64,000 bases of DNA from Ziziphus jujuba (GCF_031755915.1 NC_083383.1:23611001-23675000); one strand, 5' to 3'. Shown: positions 10,773 through 24,250, counted from the stretch's first letter. Notes: a model not told the origin generated them from the sequence alone. Translations and numbers: made by a program.

Positions 10773-13563
10773 AATGATTTTTTAACGTGCCAAAATCTTC
10801 CACCACAAAAAATAAGATGTACTTTGTCAACATTTGTAGGGCATACATACCCTTTCCTCTTTGCTTTTATTACTAAAGTCGAAATTGACGATTCTTGTTT
10901 ACTTATTGGAAGTCATATCCTATTCACATTCACTTCAAAAGTTTATTGGTACTATTTCTAATTATGTATATTCAAAAATCAACTTGGCAAAACTCTGAAT
11001 AGCTCAACTCACTGTATATCTATGCACACACACGCATATATATATATATATATACACGCTTCAAACATCTCCATCCACATTTCCTTTATCGGTTTAGGAC
11101 CAAGGGCTTTGATCAGGATTTGCACCTGATCATATGCATGAGGGCATCACAAACAAATCAATTTTGTACGTACGTCGCCAAAGCCATGGAGTAGCTAGCT
11201 AGAAATTGTCATGAACTAACTAGCTAGCTAGAAATTGATCATTCTTTAATTATCTTCCGCCCAACTTTGCATCTTACATGTTGTCCTTTTCTTTTTGTCT
11301 TTACCTCTCTAGCTTTTTGCTTGGATTTAGTTTTATTTTTCTCATTTGTACTTTGAGCTTCCACCACATATATGTATGTATATATCATTTCATACGTGGG
11401 TCCTCTGATTCCCTTTTCCATTTTATTACTTCCTAAACAAGCAATGTACAGCTCATTCATTAATTAATTTTTTATCTATTAATTAATTAATAGATTATAT
11501 ATATACAATTTTGATAAAGGATTTTATGGAAAACTTATAAAGAGAAACACGTCATATTAATTGCCAAAAAAAAAAAAAAAGGTTTTTCAATCAACTTTAA
11601 TAAGTTGAATCAAAACCACTAATATTAATTAATATTGGATCCCATATAGACTTTATGGGTTTTTCCTTCCCTATTGAAGTTTAATTTTTAAAAAAGGTTT
11701 TAAAAAATTAAATAGTATATCATTGTTTAGATGATGTGAAATAATACATAAGAGCCACATGAGAATAATACTTCTCCATAAATCCCTCATAAAATTCTTA
11801 TTATATCAAACCTCTATATATATAAATGCTATTATGCAAACTAGCAATTATAATTGAAATCATAGTAACATAAGAAGTAGTATGTGAGTAATACATCAAC
11901 TAGTGATTTACCAACAATCTACTATAAAGTGTCAACAATCTCTAAATATTACTATTTACCCATAAAAAAAATTTCTTTTATTATTACTTACTACATCCCC
12001 ATAATGCTTATCCTAAATTTGGAAAATCGTGACTTGGTAGTAAGCTTTTATGGTCCTTTCGGGGAAAAAGAAACCAAAGATCTTCCTTCTGTCATGATCT
12101 ATGAGTGTACACTAGAAGGGAGGGATGATTTCATGAAAAGGCTTTTTTTTACTTTTTTTTTTTTAGGTGAAATCCATGAGAAGTTAATCGATCATGTTTT
12201 ACTTTAACTTTTGATTATCATTTACTTTAACTTTTTCATGCATGTGATGGCTAAGTAGTTATGTTCTTTCAATCTTATCAGGAATGACTTTATTTTGTAC
12301 CTTTATTTTATTTTTGTTTCTTTTTCTATCTTCTAGGGTTGGATCCATATTTTTTTTCTTACCCTTTTTTTTTTTTTTTTTTTAAACTCAAAATATTCAT
12401 AAGCTTTTGTGCCCATCCAGCATAGTAATTTACCATTTTTGTTTTTGTTTTTGTTTTTTTGTTTTTTTAACTTTTTCTTTCTCTTGTGGAAGCTAGGGCC
12501 TAATCTTGTATATCATATTTGAATCTCTACCTGTGTATGTATATATATATATATATATATATAAAACGAAAATTAAAATTAAAGAATGTCTTTATGTACA
12601 AAATTTGGAGCAGATTAATAGGATGCTCATTCTGAATTCGAACATTGACCAAGTGGATTTTTTTTTTATATCAATTAAATTAAAAACAAAACCAATTAAA
12701 AATAGAAACCTAAATAATCACGTTAATTTAGACAACAGTTTGGAACTAATCAAAAACAGGCACGCAAAAGCTGCAGACACGAACAAAATACGAGTAAAGT
12801 TTGCTTCCCCTTGTTTATCAAAAGCACCAAAAGATATATACCATAAACAATTATACAAATTAAGCCCATTTTTTTGGATAACTCAAATAACAATGGTCAA
12901 AATACTCGTTAGTCTGGAATTAATAACATATAGTTCCAATGACAACGATCATCGTGTTTTAAATATGGGTTAATTTTAGTTTTTGATACCATAAGATCGG
13001 ATAACGAATTTAGAGTGCGTCGTGTGGATGGTGTTGAAATTAGTAGAAGGAAGTGACATAAAGTGATAAATGTGAATGGAACCAATATTTCGAAAATGAG
13101 TTACAGGGTTATTAGGTGGGGGAAAATAATTGTGGTCCCTATAAAGAAGATAGACGAAAAGATTGAGAAGAAAATAATGGAGTTGTCTCTTCTATAGCTT
13201 TTGGTAATTACAATGTGGCTCTAAGAGTGGGGTTATCTGGCTTGTGACCACCTCAAACAATTGCAGTCACAATCCAAGTTGTGGCACTATCTGTTAAACA
13301 TGTCCCTCCCTTGATCTGAATTTCCATATATTTTCAGTGCGGTCAATTGTTTCTTTCTGTTTGTGACAAAGATGTTTTTTTTTATCGAATTTTCGTTCAA
13401 TTTTTTTAATTCTTCATAATTTAACTAAGAAGAGTGTGTTTATTTATTTATTTATTTATGTTATGCTTTAGAGGAGGACTTGAACAAAGTAATAGCTTTT
13501 TCTTTCATTTCTGTCAAAAGGAGAATTTAAAGCAAAGTAATAGCTTTTCTTTCATTTCTGCCA

Positions 13564-13595
<32 letters not shown>

Positions 13596-13741
13596 CTGCT
13601 GTTGGACTTTATATGGGTATATAAAGTCAAGATCTAGTAAGAGTATCCTGCCGTACAAGTTAATTAAAGTAAATTGGTTATTTTCAACTTAACTTTTTTA
13701 GATTGTATTATGGCTTTATAAATTTATAATATCCTAACTCG

Positions 13742-13785
<44 letters not shown>

Positions 13786-14751
13786 TAATTCAAGATATCC
13801 ATAATTTATTTGATATTACTTTGAAATTTCCATTTTTCCAATAGGACAATAATAAATATGTATTCCAAAATAAAAAGGATAAATTCCTTTAACTTTTAGT
13901 AAATATATGATTAATGAACTAAAGTGATAGGAAAATATTAATTTAGGGGACAATGTGAGGGGTTTTAAAAATTTGGGTAAAAAATGCAAAAGCTAATATA
14001 GTTAAGGGGGAATTACTAAAAGAAAAATAGCATAATTGAGGCAAAACGGAATACCACTATCAAATAATGACAAATTTGTCACTTAGTTATAAGTTTTCAT
14101 GACTATTATAAAAATTTCACTTTAATTTATTGATTAAAAAATTAATATAATCTATGTGAATAAGTACACAATTGAAAATATAAATGCAACTAAATATAAG
14201 TAAATTAGACGCATTTGTAGTAGTCTTGGCCAGGTGGTACAATTACTGACATTATATCTCTACTAATGATATACTTCATTACTGCCGTCTTATTGATAAT
14301 TTTTATCTCGAGTTGGATAAGTTAGGCTTTATAAATTAATTTATAGATGAATAGGTGAAAATTATTACAAGCTAGAATATTGACACATCATCACTTGATA
14401 AACACATCATTTGTCATGTTAGTTAGTAAAATAAAGCTAATAAATAACATTATTATATATGTACAGTTAGATTTAAATAAAATTCATTCTTGTTAATTAA
14501 AGGATTTTCATTTAAAAGATAAAGTTAGAATCTAATGATCATCAAAAATAAATTTTAATTTAATAAAATAAAATTAATTTTATTTATCGACTTTATATAT
14601 ATATATATACACACAAAGAAATGTTCAAATTTTTTATATTGTCTCACTTATTCCATATTCAAATATGCATTTGAGGCATGTGGATATAGAAAACGTGAAA
14701 AAAATATATATATTATAAAGTCCCACACCAGCATTTGTCATTACATGATTA

Positions 14752-14825
14752 TCAGTATATTATGTAGGCGATCATTTATATCTAATATATATATATATAT
14801 ATATTATGTAGGCGATCATTTATAC
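14752..14825 (+). repeat. Short direct duplication flanking an (AT)n tract
   Basis: The sequence attatgtaggcgatcattta occurs twice, at about 14759 and 14803, separated by an (AT)n tract. This looks like slippage or a small local duplication. Confidence 0.7.
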
Positions 14826-15589
14826 ATGTAGAATTTTAATATATTGGGAACATACATTCACCTAATTAAGTGGCCAAACGCTTTGCTTCTTTCATTTTGG
14901 TTCCTTCATGCTGTCATCTCCTTTCACTAAAAGTGCTACTGTTCTGAATTAAGACTCGTTCATTGAGATGGTAGCATATCAATCAAGTAAATAGCACAAT
15001 CCCAATATTCCTTAAAGTTAATATAGTATTTTCGCATTTTAAGAAATTTTAAGATTTTCCGATTTAAAAAGCAAAAGAATATGAAAAAATAATAAATAAT
15101 AAAGCTTTAAGATAAGTTTTTATTGTGGTATCTATCTTATTATTCATCACAGTGGGGGGCGCACGCGCACTATAATTAATTAGTATTATACATTCCTTAC
15201 ACATACTCAACTAAATAAAAAAAAAAAAAAGGTAGATGAAATGCAACACTAAACAATCTCTAAACTCCCCATGTTCTGTGCCAGCTTTGGGGAAAAGTAT
15301 TGGTGTTCTTCATTCAGGGCCAAATTAGGTTGATGTATAATATTCCTTTGGGATACTTTGTGCTTCTCAATTATACAACTTTTTATACTTCTCTTCTATA
15401 TTATCAAACCTCTCACTTTGTCCCATGAATTATTATTTTTCTTTTAGTTAGGTCTATTCTTACATTTTGAAAAATGAGTTTCATAAAATTAATTAATACT
15501 TAAATCATGTAACTCTGATTTGAAATTTTTCATTTTACTTTTGACTTTTGGACAGCATACATGATTAATTTTGTTAAATTTATTAGCAA

Positions 15590-15915
15590 AAATTGCATGA
15601 TTGTACTAAACTGATACAAAAATAATATTTCAGCAAGCAACATAAAAAGTTTTGTAGTTTAGGAGGCAAAATGAAAAATATAGTATACTGGAATAAAATT
15701 TAGTTACCATTGTTAAATATCAAGGGTTCAAAGGGTTGTTTAAATTTTATTTTATTATTTTTTTTTTTTTTTGGATTGATGATCGAACTAAACTGACAAA
15801 AAAATTGTAGTTCAGTAGACAATATAAAAAATTTTGTAGTTTAGAAGGTAAAATGAAAAATGCAACATACTAGAATAAAATTTAGTTACCCCTATTAAAT
15901 ATCTAGAGGTTGTTT
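15590..15915 (+). repeat. Diverged tandem direct duplication, about 190 bp period
   Basis: Two copies share ttttgtagttta-gagg-aaaatgaaaaat, then actgaataaaatttagttacc and ttaaatatc, then ggttgttta. Copy one is about 15590-15740 and copy two about 15775-15915. There is no coding capacity. The phrasing resembles the terminal repeats of non-autonomous Mutator-like elements seen elsewhere in the window. Confidence 0.65.
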
Positions 15916-17693
15916 AGTATTTTTTATTTTTGTTTGGTGTGTTTTTTTTTTTGGATGTAATGTAGTGGTCATACAATAATAGAATTTGTTCCTTCCGGTA
16001 TCGTGCACTATGTTTCAACCAATGATTCCGAAACAGAAATTTTCTCCACTCTCAAATTAAAAAATTTGATGATAGAAGATATGGTTCACATGGAGCACTT
16101 AAAAATGTTGGTTGGAGTTCTAACATAAGAAAAACACACAAAAAGAAGAAGATAGAGTGAGAACCATATTGATTTAATTGAAGGGGAAATTATGAAGGGA
16201 GACAGCTAATTTGGTGTTGGTATAAAAGTGAAAAAGTTATACCGGTGAACAGTGAATGAGTGACATGTTTCCTAAAACTTAAAAACGCCAGGCAGGATAA
16301 TAGAATAATAAGAACAAGCCATTCGTTGCTTGGACCGACCAAAAACATGTCCTTCATTCATTAATTGTTCTTAACATGTCATGTGTCTCCCTCACCATCA
16401 TCCTCTACCTATTCCCCTTTCACACTTGAAAAAATAACTTCATCACCATTGACCATTTATATATATATATATATATATAATATAAAATAGATAAAATAAA
16501 TAAATCTCTTGATGTTATCATTGATTTCTTTTTTATCAATATTTGGACCACATTAAGAATTAAAATTTAAAAATTTATTTTGACCAAATATATATTTTGT
16601 GATATATTAAAATCCTAATTGAACAAAATAAATCCCATAAAGATCTAGGGAACTATAAATATGCTTTTAAATATTATTGCTTAAATTGATTCAAAAATGA
16701 TAATAAAGGAAGTCTTAATGGTTTTATGATTAAGTCGACCTGATTGAAGACTAGTTTTATATATATATATAGTTTTGGTTTTATATATATATATAGTTTT
16801 GGTATGTTGGCGTTACGTTATGCATCTAATAACGTAGTAAGTGTTAAAAAAGTTGTTGCTTGCTCAATTAAGGTTCTAATATTAAATAATTAATTAAAGC
16901 GACATCATCAACATTTGACATGTCAACTCATTCCGATTTTATATCATAAACATATTTCCAACAAATCATCAATCCCAACATGTCATTAGTGTATATATAT
17001 ATATATATACAATCAATTTTTTTGCCACCTAATACTAACATTCTATCAGATTAATTCTTTAAATACAAGATCAATGACAATTTAGTATCCTTTAAATTTG
17101 TTACATTTAAGGTCAATTTGATTTTTTGACTAACAATGGTTCACAATTCAATCTTATTTCACCAATCTTAACATGTAACTTGGTTACTTTGTTGCACTTT
17201 AAGCTTTTTAGTTTTAATTTGTTACGATTTAGGCCTTTTAATTTTAAATTTGAATTTTAATATCTTCTAATTTAGACCTCACTTTAATTGTTGAGCAGCA
17301 AAAATTCAAGCTGATTCAAGAATTCTACTAGTTCGATTTGCTAGTCCTTGGGAACAACATCGCGATGGGTAATTCAGAATTAAAAAAATAGGGATTAGGG
17401 GACAAATCAATAGGAAACGCCATATGCTATATAAGAATAAGAATAAACTTCTATAAAATGAAAGAGCTTTGTGGGAATTCTCTTTATCATCAGATATCAT
17501 TGAGAAATAGGAAGAAATGTTATTGAATGAATTCCTACAATTCTTTCTAATATGGAATGAGCAAAGAATCAAGTTAGAAGTCTCGATATATACAAAATGC
17601 ATTGGTTTTTTTTTTTTTCAATTTTGTTGACAGTAGAAGAGCCTTAGTCTAAAAGAGTGCTAGAGTTTTACTAATGTTGAAATGCTAAATAGT

Positions 17694-17824
17694 AACATTT
17701 AAAGTTTTTTTTTTTTTTTAATAATCATTTACAACGATTCCCCACTCCTCCTCAATGTTTCAAACCGACGACTTTTTTGGTATATACTAATTGAGCCAAC
17801 CTCACATGACCAACAACATTTAAA
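17694..17824 (-). mobile_element. tRNA-derived SINE with perfect 10-bp target-site duplication
   Basis: On the minus strand from 17814 there is an A-box-like ttggctcaattagta, then about 20 nt later a B-box-like ggtttgaaaca, then a poly(A) run ending at about 17704. The insert is flanked by identical aacatttaaa at 17694-17703 and 17815-17824. Internal polymerase III promoter boxes, an A tail and a 10-bp duplication together define a short retrotransposed SINE of about 110 bp. It depends on LINE-encoded enzymes for movement. Confidence 0.8.
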
Positions 17825-18229
17825 CTGGAGAACTCAAATGCGATTTCTCAAACTATAAGTTATTAAATACCCTTAATTTGAATTTAAAAAATAAATTCAT
17901 GTTTGTTAAATAAATCTAAAAAAATTCGATGACTTTGATTAAAAAAAAAAAAAAGTTCAAAGCATCTTTAATGGAAATGTGAATTGTGAAAATAAACATG
18001 CTGCATAAGCAACATGGACAATATTTTAAAATTGCTTTCCTATGGTAAAATATAGAAAATGTCAAGCTTATGTGATATAAATCGTTAAGGTGAATATTTA
18101 CTTTTAGATATTCTGTTAGGCATTATAAAGTAACTAAAAAATAAATTTTTCTTGAAAAGTCAATCATTTCAAAAAAGAAAAAATGAATTAAATGCCATAA
18201 ATAGATTTTATATATATTATCATTATATA
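17825..18229. other. AT-rich spacer
   Basis: No gene or RNA is visible. An A run occurs at about 17941. The stretch ends where copia-like reverse transcriptase sequence begins. Confidence 0.5.
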
Positions 18230-19760
18230 TAATCAATCTGTTCCACTTGAGAGAATCCTTTTGTAACCAATCTTGCTTTATACCAATTAAAGCTTCCATA
18301 TTCCTTTAATTTGATTTGGTAGACCCACTTGGCATCGACCACATTTACATTCATAAGTCGTGGAACCAATGTCTAAGTCTTGTTTTTATGAAGGGCATGT
18401 AATTCTTCTTTCATTCCTACAACCCATTCTAGATACTTTAGAGCTATCCCAATGGTTTTTTGGTTCACGAAGCGTTGATCATTTTGTCTTTTGGGATGAT
18501 CGCGTAATTGTTTATTTGTTAGCATGGGACGAACATGTGTTGTAACTGTTGGTTGTAATTGAGCTACTAGGAGATTAATAAATAGATTATCAAATATATC
18601 AGAATGTGGAGATAGGGGTTGTTGAGATAAGGTGGTGGATAACTCAGGTTCTTCTATATCGGATTGCTCAAGTTCTTTTGTTAGTAATTGGGTTCATAAC
18701 GGATTAATTTGAGTGGGAATTTTGATGGGAGTGAGAATTTGATTGGCTTCGACTACTTAAGGATTGATATGAGTTGGAGGGAGATTTCTAGTGCAACACT
18801 TAACTAGTAGTAATGTTGCAACTTGTGAATTGTTTACTATGTGATTGATGAGAAGAGGACACATGTTGGTTCCATTCTCTGTAACAAGATATGTGATGAG
18901 TGGGAAGGAGTTCTTTGAAACCAAAATATTAGAAGAGTTAGACATAAAAGGTAAGATTATTTCATCAAACACCATATATCTTGAAATAGAAACCTTATTG
19001 TTTATAGGATTCAAATACATGTAATCTTTATGTAAAGGACTATAACCTATAAACACAGAGATATGATTGTTTTTGAAATTTATTGTTATCTAGGTGTCTT
19101 AAGTATGGGAAGTAAAGATAATTAAAAGTAGGTTGACCATTGTAATTTGAATTCTTTTCATATAACTTAAAGTATGGTGTCTTATTTCCAATGGTGATGG
19201 AAGGCAGTCTTTTTATCAAAAAGACAGATCTTAGGAATACATTGTTCCAATAACTTAGTCATATGTTTCATGAATAACTACTGTTAATCTTATTTCAACT
19301 ATGTGGCAATGCTTTCTTTTAGTAATGTCATTTTGTTGATGGGTATTTGAACATAAGAATTATTGGACAATATCACAATAATTAAGATGTTTTTTAAATT
19401 ATTAGAAATAAACTCTTCATCTCCAATAGATTAAAAATTTTAATCTTTTTTTTTTTTTAAATTGATTTTCCACTATTTTTTGAAATTTTAAAAAACAATT
19501 GAGAAATTCATATTTCTTCTTTAAAGGAAACAACCTACTAAAATAAGTGAAGTCATCGACAAATAATACACAATAATTAAATCCTTGATTTGAACAATTT
19601 GGGGCTAGCCACCATAAATCACAATGAGCTTTGTCTAGTGGAAATTCATAAGCAATATTTGAAGCTTGGATTTAAGTTTATACTTTTTGCTCATTTGACA
19701 TGTAACACACATTAACCATGCCTCTTGAGTTAAGCATGATTGAGGTGACTACCATTTACA
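18230..19760 (-). pseudogene. Ty1/copia pol remnant (integrase to start of reverse transcriptase)
   Basis: Reading the minus strand from about 19760, a copia integrase segment appears (DLWWLAPNCSNQGF, FVDDFTYFSRLFPLKKKYEF; about 19500-19640). It is followed by the integrase C-terminal linker in an open frame at 18757-19056 (FIGYSPLHKDYMYLNP, then YMVFDE). The reverse-transcriptase start is at about 18240-18340 (DAKWVYQIKL, WYKARLVTKGFSQVE). Integrase inserts the cDNA copy and reverse transcriptase makes it. The frame is broken repeatedly and reverse transcriptase stops near 18230, before the catalytic motif, so the piece is dead. Together with the gag remnant at 24265-24904 on the same strand it probably represents one element split by later insertions. 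Confidence 0.85.
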
Positions 19761-20087
19761 CACTTACAAACAATGCGGTAAAATTAAAACTTTTCATTAA
19801 GTAAAAATGAATGGCATTCAAGTCCCATACCCTAAATGCGAACAAGAGTGGAAAATAAATCCTAAGTATCTCATCCATTTAAATGTAATATAAAACAAAT
19901 TTAAAGCAACTTTAGGGTTTAACATTTAAGCAACAACATAATTTAAATTGTTTATTAAGAGTTTCCCCTTTAGGTATTGCCAAGATATTCCTTGTGATCT
20001 ACTTACAAGTACTTACAAGTACAGAAAATCACCCACTATCATTACCTAACAAAATAAACAACAAATGATGGAGTGAGTTAACATGTA

Positions 20088-20278
20088 AACTCAGTAATTC
20101 CAAAATTATATAAAATAGACATTCAAATACCTATTATGCAATCACATAATCTTATGTATGATACATAATTATTATATAAAAAGTCCAAACTCAATAATTC
20201 CAAAATTATATAAAATAGACATTCAAATGCTTATTATGCAATCACATGATACATAATTATTATATAAAAAGTCCAAAA
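20088..20278 (+). repeat. Two-copy tandem repeat, 100 bp period
   Basis: aactcagtaattccaaaa at 20088 recurs as aactcaataattccaaaa at 20188. The match continues through ttatgcaatcacat and acataattattatataaaa to about 20278, with few differences and a small deletion in copy two. Confidence 0.85.
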
Positions 20279-21880
20279 TGTATAATATATATCTTTTTAC
20301 CTTAACATCAACACTCTCACATGCACTTATCATTGTAAACACAGCATAACATATCATAGCATAATATATTATAACTTATGCCATAACTTAAGAGTAAAAA
20401 TATAAAGTTAGTATTTTCTATAAGGTATCAAATACCAGTTTAACATATCCTATTTATAAGGTGTAAATCACCCACTTATCATATTGCATGCGATTTCTTA
20501 TATTTAGGTGCAAAGTACCACGATCATCCTTAACCAACTTAGACAATGATACCAGAATTTCGTTGTTTGATGCTTGATCATTTTAATAATATTCACATAT
20601 CATTGTTCCATATCATACACTTATAAGTGAAAAAGGATTTAAAAAAAAAAAAAAAAAGAAGGCATAGGTACATTGTATCAACATAACATTATCGCATAAG
20701 CTTTCATAACATGAGTGTAATGACCAAAAAAAAATAACTCAATAAGCAAAACTTATATTTTTAAATGAATCTTTCTAAAACTAAAACAAACATGATAAAG
20801 GACTTGAACACAAGTTCCTAGATCAAAAGAAATAGAAAAATTACAAAGTCCAATAAGATATCTGTCAAAACAGTTCAGAGTAGACCATGCACCAATCAAA
20901 TTCAAATAACTCATAGAATATAAATAACTCAGTCCTAAAACTTTAAAACAAACTAGTAGACACTTAGAAAGTCAACATGCCAAATTTCATAATTTTTAGA
21001 GTTAATATGAACCCAAAAAAAGATAGTTAAAATCATGTTTTGATAGCAAATAGTAAATTCCAGCAAAACAGTCAATTCTCATATATCATAAGTAATTCCA
21101 CAAAAATTCAAAATTAATGATTCTTACAAAAATAGAAAGCTATTTGAGTCTAGTTTTTGAAAATAATAGACCATGTAAACAAATTTCTTGTTTAGTCAAT
21201 TGAAGACATCAGTTTCTAAATTTGGTCAAATTCTACAGACATAGTAGAAAATCAAGTTTAAATTCTACAGACAGAGTAGAAATCTACAAACAGAGCAGAA
21301 ATCTAACTTCAAAAAAAATCATAACTAAATCAAGAAAAAAAAAATTTGAAGTTGGTTCAAATTTGAAATGATCATTGGTAAATCTAGTTTCTAGAAACAT
21401 TTAGTTTTGAAAAATAATTTATATTAGAATTCAAAAAGTGGATTGAAATAGAAATTGTCCAGTTGAAACAGAAAATTGTTTTTTTCTTTTCCTCTTTTTT
21501 TTTTTTTTTTTTGTTTTTGAAAAAAGACTTTAAACTTACCTCAATGTGATCAAATAAACATATATATCATGTATAGCACAAAAATACACGTAGAATAAAT
21601 TTAGAAACTAATATCCTTATCATAAAACTTATATCCTACTTAAACTTATCATCAAAACATTAAAGATTTGGGGTAGATTACATAAATATCAAACCCTAAC
21701 TATTTTATATAGTAAATAAATTACCTTGGTTGCTTTATAAAACAATAAATCCTTGTTGAAAACTTGATCTACCATTTTTTAAGTCTAGTAAACAAAGAGG
21801 ATTTAATAATGAATTCAACCTTTAGATAAAAAAATCTTGGATAATAACCTTAAGATAGAAAAGATCTTACCTTATTTCAC

Positions 21881-21883
<3 letters not shown>

Positions 21884-21921
<38 letters not shown>
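21884..21921 (+). repeat. (CT)n microsatellite
   Basis: About 38 bp of uninterrupted CT dinucleotides followed by a C-rich end and further CT-rich sequence. Confidence 0.95.
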
Positions 21922-21924
<3 letters not shown>

Positions 21925-22204
21925 CCTCTCGAATTTAGAACTCTCTTTCTTATTTCTCTTTCTTATTCTCTCTTTCTTATTCTATTGTAGGTCCAGAATT
22001 CCATAATATATATATATATATATATAAGTAAGAAGTAGAGTCCTAATATAACTCGACTAGCTACAGAACAATAAAAGATAATTAGACCCTTAACTATTAT
22101 TATAATCTAAATTGATAATTCAAACTTAAGTATTCCTTCCCTAACATTTGAATCCTATCTAAACCCAACTGAAAACTTAGTACTTTTCCTACATTGGTTG
22201 ATAT

Positions 22205-24250
22205 CCTATAATCATGAACAATAACAACCTTACTTAGGTTAACTTGAATTCCCTTCTTGGACATACAACATGTCCAAGAAATACTATTTTATTAAGCCAG
22301 AATTCACACTTTTTGAACTTTGCATAAAGTTGGTTTTCCCTTAGTCTCTATAGTACTATCCTCAGATATTGCTCATGCTTATTCTTTAAATACACTAAGA
22401 TATCATTAATGAACATGAACACGAACTAATTTAAGAAATCCTCATATATTCGATCCGTCAGTTCCATGAAAGCTACATGTGCATTAATAAGTCCAAAAGG
22501 TATGAAGTCTGTATATCATTATAAAGGCACTCTTTGGAATATCTTCATCTTTAATCTTAACTGATAATATCCAAATTACAAGTCTATCTTGGAAAACATA
22601 TTTGCTTCCTACAATTGGTCGAACAAGTCCTTGATCCTTGATAAAGGATATTTATTCTTGATAGTTGCATAATTAAGTTCATAATAATCGATACATATCT
22701 GCATAAGCACATCCTTCTTTTTTACAAACAAACTGACAATCCCCTAAGGTGACTCACTAAGTGATGAGAATCCACCCGTACCCGTACAACCGACTACCTG
22801 CTGGGGTGCTGATCCTATACAAATGAAGACGGAGCCAATCACTAGGGCACAAGCTAGGAGGTTCAAGGACAATATGGTTAGCTTCATCCAAGGAGTGATA
22901 CAATCTCAAGAAGGCATGACAATACCCGAAGATTCAAAGTTCGTTTTATGCATCCAAGTGGCAAAGCCTAAGATGGACCCGGGTAGTTGTTTTGGTGCAT
23001 CTATGGACTCTGGGTAGCAAAGAATTGATTCAACACTTTATGAACTCAATTGATATCACCAACAGGCCATGAAATCATATCAAGGCATAAGCAGAAGTAT
23101 CCAAATTCAGTATGTGAGCACAAGCCTTTTTTTTTTGCCAAAAATGCTCATTTTGGTGTTGACTTTGACTTCTTTTGTTGATCAAGAAAGTTTGACTTAT
23201 ACTAATCAAGGGAAAATGAATGGGAATCAATATTTATCCTTTTTGGCATCCTAAATATCATATTGGAGTTGATTTAGAGCCTAAAATAACTGGTGATTAG
23301 ATAAAGACAGCTTAGTTGGCAAACTAGCCAACTAGTTTTTTAATTTGAATATTTGACTTCTGTTTTAAGAAACAGTCTTATTTTCTTTTTTTATTTATTT
23401 ATTTTCTGGACAATTTACTTTAGGAAAGTTATAATTTTATTATTTTGGTTGTAAATTAATTAATTCTTATTCTAAAATAAAGAAATTAATTAACCCAAAT
23501 TAGATTAGGAAAGGAAGTTGAAATTTGGCCGCACTAGGAATTGTTTATGCTTAGCCAGTTTTGACCTAATCTTTTAAGGTTTTTATTTTGTCTTTCAAAC
23601 CTGTTTAAGGCTTATTTTTTCTCAATAAAAAATTCAGTACATTATTCATACAGAAAAATTTTCATGAGAAGAATTCTGTTTATTCTCTTTGAACACTTAA
23701 AACACTAAATAAAACTCAAGTATTTTAGTTTGACTTATCAATAGGACATTCATCACTTATTGTGGTGTCTTCATCATCTACCAAAGTTTATAATCATAAG
23801 TTGATTAGGGGTTAAGGTGACCATTAAAACCTGAAATTAATTGTGATTTGAGCTAATATAATATGGGTTTATGAGCAAATCAACCTAGGTTCATATCACT
23901 AAGTCTAATAAACTTCTTGTCCAATAATTCTTGAAATTGTTCCTTAAATTCTTTAAGTTCAACAAGTGCCATACTATAAGGAGTTTTTGATATCAGTATA
24001 ACTCTTGATATCCAATTGAATAGCCAACTACACTTTACAATTCGGGGGTATTCCAAGGAGTTCTTTGGAAATACATCAACGAAGTCTCGAACCACCTTCA
24101 TATCCTTCAACTTCAGTGTCATCTTGTTTAAATCCATTACACTTGCTAGGTTATATTGGCATCCCTTTCTCATACTTATATTTCTTAACCTGCATCATTT
24201 GTCATGTGAGCATTAGCTTTACCATTAGCATAGAAGGCATGATCACCTTG
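22205..24250 (-). pseudogene. Ty3/gypsy reverse transcriptase remnant, interrupted by an insertion
   Basis: The minus strand from about 24180 gives the protease/RT linker and RT start (VVRDFVDVFPKNSLEYPR, ELKEFKEQFQELLDKKFIRLS). After a 1.13 kb interruption (22763-23895) it resumes with [68 protein letters not shown] and [20 protein letters not shown], down to about 22250. Gypsy RTs normally have FIDD or YVDD at the catalytic site. Here the first Asp is Asn, and there are several stops and frameshifts. RNase H and integrase are absent downstream, so the element is truncated and inactive. Confidence 0.88.
22763..23895 (+). mobile_element. 1.13 kb insert within the gypsy remnant, carrying a retroelement 3' end in opposite orientation
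   Basis: The insert is bounded by tcactaagt at 22754-22762 and 23896-23904. Removing one copy plus the insert restores the gypsy reading FIRLSESP followed by the conserved G-x-V-x-LFVKKKD stretch. On the plus strand it begins with a pol or gag tail (MKTEPITRAQARRFKDNM, 22823-23017). Non-coding sequence follows, with a caataaaa signal at about 23620 that looks like a retroelement 3' region. It lacks obvious inverted termini and LTR ends, so the class is unresolved. A 9-bp duplication would suit a Mutator-like carrier that captured retroelement sequence. Confidence 0.65.

Larger units (their letters stand above)
10389..17693. other. Gene-poor intergenic region with microsatellites and dispersed repeat debris
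   Basis: The region is dominated by (AT)n tracts (for example 10449-10475, 13567-13595 and 13750-13777), T runs and low-complexity DNA. Open frames at 10507-10848, 11239-11460, 11884-12207, 12506-12973 and 13434-13637 translate mostly from AT repeats, show no domain and no coding signature, and are not annotated as genes. The 13000-13330 and 16200-16440 stretches are less AT-biased and could hold old regulatory or element sequence, but nothing specific is recognisable. Confidence 0.5.
19761..22200 (-). other. Non-coding stretch inside the nested retroelement block
   Basis: AT-rich DNA between the copia pol remnant and the gypsy reverse transcriptase remnant. It carries a tandem repeat (20088-20278) and a (CT)n microsatellite (21884-21921). 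Long gypsy LTRs often look like this. However, I could not define LTR ends, a primer binding site or a polypurine tract, so the LTR reading is only an inference. Confidence 0.35.

Noticed and set aside
12506..12973. 155-codon plus-strand open frame
   Set aside because: It starts in an (AT)n tract, has no domain, is Lys/Ile/Asn-rich as random AT-rich DNA would be, and shows no splice or promoter context.
14220..14345. Possible SINE or tRNA-like sequence (ttggccaggtggtacaatt)
   Set aside because: An A-box-like word is present but there is no B box at the right distance and no A tail.
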